A stretch of 64,000 nt of DNA, taken from NCBI GenBank assembly GCA_027946555.1, contig JAPEVC010000112.1, positions 54,642-118,641 of the forward strand, read 5' to 3'. The position numbers and the translations under genes were made by a program. Shown piece by piece: positions 57,240-64,000 of the stretch. Position 1 is the stretch's first letter; the number at the start of each line of letters is the position of its first letter. This stretch comes from Gnomoniopsis sp. IMI 355080 (lineage: Eukaryota; Ascomycota; Sordariomycetes; Diaporthales; Gnomoniaceae). The notes beneath the pieces were generated by a model. It was not told the origin of the DNA. It saw nothing but the letters and a program-made list of their open reading frames with translations, and searched no databases.

Positions 57240-60200
57240 TTTTGCTACTACTGCATGGCAATCCCATCAGGCGGTGATGATCTTGAATTGTGTGGGAATA
57301 TTGGCCTTGGCGTCAACAACGCGATACGACTCCCGGCATTGCCGTTATTCCGGGTCTTGATGAGTACCGTCGGGTGTAAAGTATGACTCGCATATCGCTT
57401 AACAAAAAACGTATGCGAGATGACGATCAAAATGGGACTTTGCTATGAAACTAGTAACGACGCGAGGCCTTCACTAGAATTGCCTAAACCGGAGACCGGA
57501 CATGAGCGTTCAAAGAGCAAATCTCTAACCCAAGCCATGCATTCACAGACAACAATAGAATTTGGTGACGGTGGTGGTGTTGCTTAGGGTAGTGTCCACA
57601 TTCCGACGAACGGTGGTAGGGAAGGTAGGCCTAGCATGGATTGGCGTCTCTGCTTAGATGAGTTGCCGGACCTCCGCGGTAGATCAATCCCTGATGGTGT
57701 GGCTGGTGGGTAGTCTCAAGCGAAACTCTATATTGTGGTCAAACTCCTAGACCTACCCTGTTGTACGTACTGTCCATAGTAGGCGAGTTTGGTACCATCT
57801 GAGACAAGGATACGGAGAGAGAGAACCAGAGAACTGGTACGAGAGCGAGCCGAGAAAGTCATTGTCACCCACGTGGGCCTCGGGAAAAGACAAAAATAAG
57901 TTCTGATCCGGAGCATGACGGTCACAAGGTCTGCTCCAATTCACGTGAGTGACCAACGCTCACAGCCTTGTGTACTATGGTAGCTATATTGCACGGTTTG
58001 TAACTGCCTTTGCGAGAAGGTATTATTGGCTCAGACAACGCGGTCCGGGATTTTCGCTTGAGTCGGGTCCATCGAGTCGAGTGCTGTCCCTGATGACTCC
58101 CCGCATTCCCATTGTCGCTTCGTGCGAACCCCATTGCTGCCCAACGGGAAGGATGGACCCACCAACATTGGCACGTAGGATCTGACATCTAATCTAAGGA
58201 CAAGGTGATGAAGAGAGATAGGGAAAGAAATTGGTAGGAAAAAATCAAAAGGATCGCCGACGCCGGTCATGGTACTTACGATGACCACGAGCAAATAAGC
58301 TTCAGGGACGACGTCGGGAGAAAGAGAGGCCGCAGATCTCCTCCACAAGCATTGGCACTTGTCTTGGCTATCACAGGGAAATGTAGAAGGTTCTATTTGT
58401 GTGTTGATGATGGCTTCACACAAATAGTTCGGATGGCGCTAACGGGGAGCCTCAACCAGTCACATCAAATTAGCGCCGTTACCGTTCAGGCACAAACCGG
58501 TGCAGATTCGGCACATGGTTTAGTGGTTTTATACTGTTTTAGATCTCCCGAGCAAGTTCGAATGAATCTATTTCGTGGTTGCTTCTAGTGCCGGCTCGGG
58601 CAGTCTCCTGCGGACCGTGGAAGGGCCGGGAGCGCTAAGAAGCTCAGCGCCAGTGTTGCTCAGTTTTGATGCATCCTCTCCCAGCGCCGGTTCGATATTG
58701 ACTAACATCATACCAAGGCACTGAATAGCACACCGACAAGCCTCAGCTCCCTCAAAGTGAAACGGATCATCAACCGTGTATAGCCGCCGCACACAATCTA
58801 GAGGCTGACCAGCGAGGGGGTGCTCAGGTGACCGCACCTTGGAAGATCCTGGGGGGGAGTCGTGGTGAAAGACACAATTATCGATCTTCTGACTTGACCG
58901 GTGAGCTAGCCGTCAACCTTGATTTCCCTCCGGTAAGTGGAAATGGTGGCCAAAGAAGTACGTCAGACATGCAAGGTGAATCTCAACGGGATCAGCATAT
59001 ACGTCTCAGCTGGCCCAGCGGTCTGGATTGATCTTCGCAGACACGAAGCCGTCGGTAAGTTGAGTTGAGATGGAAACCCAACCTGGAAGCACGCAGCAAA
59101 TCAATGCTTGCCTTTATCCCAGTCAGACGACTAGCTGTGAACTCTATTTCTGCTATCGCCATTTTACCACCGCGACCGAAAATTTCGGTATTGCTTAGTC
59201 CAGTAATCCCGAGCCCGTTGCCCTTTTTTTCTCTCTTTTTTTTTCCCCTTCTTCTTTTTAAACGAGGGATGACGCGAAGGCCAGGAGCCCTGGAGGCAGG
59301 GTTCGTTTCCAATGACACACCGAAGACTTTTAGCGGCCAAGAGCAAGTGGTAATAGAGACGAAGGGGTATATACTATGTACCGCTCGGTGAGGCCGGAGG
59401 AGTGAGTCGAGGATCCATTCGTGCTCCAGACCGGTCAGACTCACCTCCACACACGAATCTCGAATCTTAACAAACTTTTCCCGCCATCAAACATTTCCGT
59501 GCTCTTTGACAAACGTGCCGGTAGCAACCTCGAGTCAAGAAGCTTTCTGGCGTAGGGTACCCGAAGCCAATTGTCCTTGTGTTACAAGGAATGCTACCTA
59601 CGCAGTAGAGACAAGAACAAGATTGGATCGCCACATGGGCATGGGCGCTGCCATGTCCAGGTGCCAGTGCAGCTGTTTCATTGGAGTTGAAGGGCAAAAT
59701 GCAAACCTAGGCGGCCCATGGCCGAAAGAGGCGGCCTCCCCCCCGGCCCATATTTTGGCACTTGGCCTATAGCCCGATTGACTTCGATTTGCTATGCGTG
59801 GAAGCGTTTCGCAAGCTTCGAGAAGAAAATTTGCTCTTCGATACTGTGGAGAAGGTGAAGACAATTCGTCTAGCCGCCCAAACTTTTTTTTGGGTAGACC
59901 CCGCCGCCTCTGCCGAGCGAGGCCGATTCCAATTAAAGCAAGACTGCACCGTATTCCGACCGTCCCGATGCGAGGTTGTTGTTGGGTGCGCTTAGGCCAT
60001 TTGTTGTGGTCGGAAATTCGACTGTGTCTCGTAAGTGCGTTTTGGGGTGGTGATTCCCACTGTGGCTGCATCTCGGTCCCCGCTAATGACCTCGGAATAT
60101 TCTACGTACACAGTATAGAAGGTTTCTCTAGCGCGGCCTTTTGTTACGCGCAAGGCCAGCTATCCCCTTTCGGTAGTCTTTCAACCGCCTTGTTCTCAGT

Positions 60201-63200
60201 CACCGTCCTAGTTGGTCACTTGCCTTCTATCCCTACCTTCCGCCATGGCATGGGCGTGGTCTTGACCATTTACAATAGTTGCAATGGCTATAGATTAGAT
60301 ACGATTGAACTGTGACAGGCCGTGCACGGAACTTTGCACTCCTCTTCGCTGCGATTCCGTAGTTCGTCCGTGTCTCGTGACTACCATGGTGTATTGGTTG
60401 GTGGTTTTGTTGCCGAGGAAGGCAAACATGTCCGCCGCCAACTGATGTGACTGCGAAGGGCCCCGCTGTCCTGTCCATCAAGGTTCCCACAGGAGCTCTG
60501 CCATTTTATGCCGTCGTCCGGTGTGTCCGGGCTTGCGAGCAAATTTGACATCAGACGAGCCAATTCAAAGGTAATCCGGTAGCGAAACGGCGTCTATGCT
60601 TGGTATGATTTCATATCGATTTATATAGGGTGTGATCGTACTCGCAGCCATTCCGAGCTAAAGACTGTGTCGCAACGGCACCGCAAGCGCTGTAGGGTAT
60701 GCGGCATTCGTTGTGGAGTTTTAAGTTTGGGGAGGGCTCCATCTGTGATACGACGCCACAGCGTTCGCTTACTCGCAAAGCCCCCCTCCCCCTGCCCATC
60801 CAGATGCGAAATGCCGGGAGTGATACTTTGCCAAACGACAGCGAAGAGGAAACAAGGCAGAGAAAGCATCGTACTTGCCCACGATGACCCGAATATTCGG
60901 TAAATGGCGGTGACCAGTGCGGAGGCTTGGGTGCTTGACGAGCATAAGTTGTCAGTCACCTGACAAAAGCGCCAAGGAACAGCCTTTGAGGCGAAATGAG
61001 AACGGCCACCCGCTTGCGCGTAATAAAACAAGGTTCGCGGACAAGGCTGTTCAGGTGGTGATGTCAAGAGAAACTCATCAGTGATGCTCGCCCTGTCGAT
61101 TCAGCCCAGCGCGCGTCGAAAAGGGTGGCTCAAGTGGCGCACGACGATTTTTTCTTCATTTATTTATTTCCCTTTTTTCTCACCGTCTGTGCGTCTATGT
61201 ATATTCAGCAGGTTTGTTCTGATTGGGGTTGTCTAAAACTGAGTGAGGTCATGAGAATGAGGCGTTGGACGAAACGGACAAGACGGATATCAGGCGGTCT
61301 AGTTTTCCCCATGTCGGCGAAGGACCGCCCATTCAAAGGCGGTCGCGAAAAATCTCCCCAATAAGAGTATCGGTGGGAGTGGGGTGGGAGTGGGCAGCAA
61401 GCAGCAAGCAGCACCACATAGGTAGGTTACCTTAGTGTGAGTGACAGGTCCTTATCAATCTGGTGACAGAACAGGCAGCACGCATATCCGTCGATAGTGC
61501 AGTCGAAGACAGGGGCTCATCGGTCATAGCCGAGGCGTCAAGAGTGATGCAGCAGGTACACTCATGCCCGAAAGTTTTTGCCTGCTGCAAGTGCAGACGC
61601 GCTGAGTCGCCGCCCGTAATAAAAGCAATACGTCAGTATAGGAGAAAAAACCACAATAGGGAGATGTGCATGGAACAGCCCCCTCCGGCTGACAAAGCCC
61701 AGCTGAGTGAAATGAGTTGGCCATTTCCCTTGCGTGATTGGTAGAGGGGCTGGACGAGACAGCTTCGTCAGACCGGTCAAGAAAAGCTTTTTCACGAGCA
61801 CCATGCCCGTTTCCAAGGCTTGTCCAGTCGGACAGCCAGATGGGCAAGGTCCCGTCCCGTTGGGCCTCGCTGTAATCCCTTTTTGGGATTTATGAGATCA
61901 GGAGCGCGGGCCTTCGGGCAGGGTTTGAGCCCGCCGCTGCATACGTACCTGATAGTCTCCCAGGGGATTATACCTACATAGTACGTATGTAGATAGATCA
62001 GGAGGTTGTGACAAGTGGCGCTTTCGCCCTGTCCTGAAGCTGGATGAGCTGGGGAGAAAATAGCCAGGGTTGCCAGTGCTTCCGAGCCCAAGGATGAATC
62101 ACAGGCGTGACATTCGGCGATCTCGGAAAGGGATTTCGGAAAAGGGCCTGGTCTTGTTGCTTGGTGAAGGGCTTGTCGTTAGTATTCCGGTTGCTATCTT
62201 GGTCACTAGGCTGCTAGGCTGCGGTTGGGTGCCTTGTTCCCCCTGGGACGTTGCCACTACCTGCCTCAGGAGGTACTGCGTAGTGAATTAAGTACTACTA
62301 CATAGTAGCCATGCGGTGCTACCTATTGTCAGGGACATTCCCTTCCTTATGCCCAGTCGGGCAATTTAGATAATCCCTAATCTTCCGAATGGCGACGTGC
62401 TTGTGACCTGGAAAAGAAGAGTGACACGAGACGAGTACTGTGATTTGATGTGTGGAGTTTGGGCTTATCTGGGCTAACGTTCTGTCAGGTGGGACAGCGA
62501 CAGCGGAACAGCGACGACAGCATGCCCGTCATCACATTCCTGTATGTACGTGTGTGCTGCACAGCACTTTTGATACGCACGTACGAATAGGTGGTGGGAT
62601 CTGCACCAAGACGGAGCACGTGGCGCGGGATTGACTTTGACTTGGGGCGGAGGCGGGCTGGGCTGGCTGGGTAACTTATTTTGATGTTTCCCCTGTTTGG
62701 GGGTGTGTGGGTGGCATTGCACTGCGTTATATCGGATATTGGGATTTGTGATGCACGTAGCCGGTACTATAGTACGCTCGTCCTTTTGCATGTGGGCGCG
62801 AGTGCGGAGCGGAAATGCAATGAATTATTGTTTCAGTTGCATTGCATTGGGCGCGCTGCTGCAAGAGTGCAGATCCGTCGCCATCAGATGCCTCTCATAG
62901 TGTTCTGATTCACCGCCCTGTTCTTTTTGCTTTGTTGTTGACCGTTGAAACTCGCGACGTTGGCATTGACCCCGCAGAGCTTATTTATTTTTTTACAAAT
63001 TGGAAGCAGGTGAAAAAGCCGTGGTAACATGTGGGCCTCCAGTCCTGCGTACGCAGTATGCATTGTACTATGTACGGTACATGCGCACTTTGACGTACAC
63101 CTGGGGCTCCTGGCAGCAGTGAATCATTGCTTCCCGTGCAATATAGGTACGTACATCGTAGAGTGCCACTGTGCCTGTTTCATTTCGCTCTTGTGCTCAA

Positions 63201-63654
63201 TGTGGAATTTCTTTGATAATGCCATCCATGTGGCTGGCCATCGATTGCTCAGCAGCATCTCGCAGCTTGCCAGGGTTTTGGCAAGGGCTTCCAGAGAGAA
63301 AAGGGTAAGCATTGGCATGGTGATGATATTCGTGGGGCTAGAGGGTCGACAAGTGGACTCGACTCAACTTCACCGTTTTGGCCAGTCTGGGTTAATCCCT
63401 GCACCGCCCTGCTTTTCCTTGCCGGTTCCTGCCGTTTGTCACGGTTCGTGCAGCGTTTCGTCGCTGGCTTTGCAGGCTAACGAGGAAAGTTGGCCGCCAG
63501 CTCAACCTACTCAATGTGGGGAATTCGAACAGTGTGATCAGTGATTGGGGTGCGTGGGTCAACGTGCTAGCCTGTTGTAGGCCCTGCAAGATTTTTTTTT
63601 CTTATTTTTTTATTTTTTATTATTTTTTTTGGCTTTACTATGGGGATCATTTAC

Positions 63655-63693
63655 TTGCTTGGTTGCTTGGTTGCTTGGTTGCTTGTTGCTTGC
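63655..63693. repeat. TTGCTTGG tandem repeat
   Basis: About four to five units of an 8-base repeat, with the last units irregular. Confidence 0.75.
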
Positions 63694-63712
63694 TTTGCTA
63701 TTGCGTGTGTCT

Positions 63713-63792
63713 ACCTGCCTGCCTGCCCCCCCTGCCTGCCCTCCCCTGCCCTGACCTGCCCTGCCCTGCCGAGCCTGCACCTGCACCTGCAT
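63713..63792. repeat. CCTG/CCCTG-rich simple repeat
   Basis: Consecutive CTGCC, CCCTG and CTGCAC units on the plus strand form a pyrimidine-biased low-complexity block. Confidence 0.7.
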
Positions 63793-64000
63793 CTCTGTGT
63801 CCTCCCGTCCTGTCCTTGCTCTCGACATTCACAGTTCCACGTCCCCCCAATTCCAAGCTTGGTCATCCGACTCTGAAAGACGATGTGCCTCGACACTCTT
63901 CATTGTTAGCCTTTTTCTTTCCGTTGCATTGCTTTCGCTTTCTCTCGGCCCCTCCCCCCTTCCCAGGCTCCGTCACGTCGCGTCGATTACCTATCCAGAT

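Larger units (their letters stand above)
52744..64000. other. 11-kb stretch without supportable genes
   Basis: Both strands show many short frames but none with a domain, family pattern or splice-supported continuation. Base composition is mixed rather than strongly AT-rich, so it does not look like a RIP-degraded desert. A GC-rich patch occurs at about 54930-55280. Poly-T and poly-pyrimidine tracts appear near 57217, 59223-59262 and 63591-63630. Hairpins and simple repeats are listed separately. The right-hand 2-3 kb, full of pyrimidine tracts and simple repeats, is compatible with the promoter and 5' leader of a gene starting beyond 64000. Confidence 0.45.

Noticed and set aside
60621..61067. 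148-codon minus-strand frame
   Set aside because: No domain, overlaps plus-strand frames, no splice-supported extension.
63029..63544. 171-codon plus-strand frame
   Set aside because: Cysteine- and histidine-rich mix without a domain, in a low-complexity region; likely chance.
1..64000. CRISPR arrays, rRNA genes, intact transposons
   Set aside because: No spaced direct repeats, rRNA-like stretch, transposase or reverse transcriptase motif was seen; the tandem repeats present are contiguous.

Overview
This window looks like nuclear DNA of a filamentous ascomycete (Pezizomycotina). Genes carry short GT-AG introns (39-204 bp, mostly 50-100) with CTAAC/CTGAC-type branch sites, are spread over both strands without operons, and include typical fungal families: a HET-domain protein, a fungal Mediator Med1, a Wee1 kinase and an EHN-type epoxide hydrolase. 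A class such as Dothideomycetes is a guess from the overall look, not something the sequence proves.

Layout. (1) 1-2.9 kb: no gene I can support. (2) 2.9-22.3 kb, an accessory-looking stretch: vacuolar-type MFS permease, sugar transporter (8 exons), epoxide hydrolase, a decayed coding remnant, a DUF1308/C7orf25-family protein, a small membrane-anchored protein, a sterol-methyltransferase-like methyltransferase, a small secreted glycoprotein, an amidase and a lipocalin-like protein. Several are the tailoring and transport types seen around secondary metabolism, but no backbone synthase is present. (3) 22.7-27.2 kb: a disordered protein, a broken F-box/LRR-like gene and a HET-domain gene. (4) 27.8-40.0 kb, housekeeping: AIP1 (actin turnover), Wee1 (mitotic entry; a GC-AG intron) and Med1. 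(5) 42.9-46.4 kb: a GNAT acetyltransferase, a frameshifted gene remnant of unknown family, an unusual intron-bearing tRNA gene and a repeat-rich hydrophilic protein. (6) 50.0-52.7 kb: a divergent pair, ERCC8/CSA-like WD40 and Rrn10-like. (7) 52.7-64 kb: about 11 kb with no supportable gene, but with homopolymer runs, hairpins and simple repeats; it may be a long regulatory region for a gene beyond the right edge.

All multi-exon models were built by hand from splice signals and reading-frame continuity, and each joined model keeps its frame to the stop codon. The most unusual items are the tRNA at 44.9 kb (proline-tRNA-like body with an alanine-type anticodon and a G3:U70 pair), the hidden broken genes at 9.9-10.2 kb and 44.4-44.8 kb, the DUF1308 protein with substituted acidic positions, and the GC-AG intron inside the Wee1 kinase domain.
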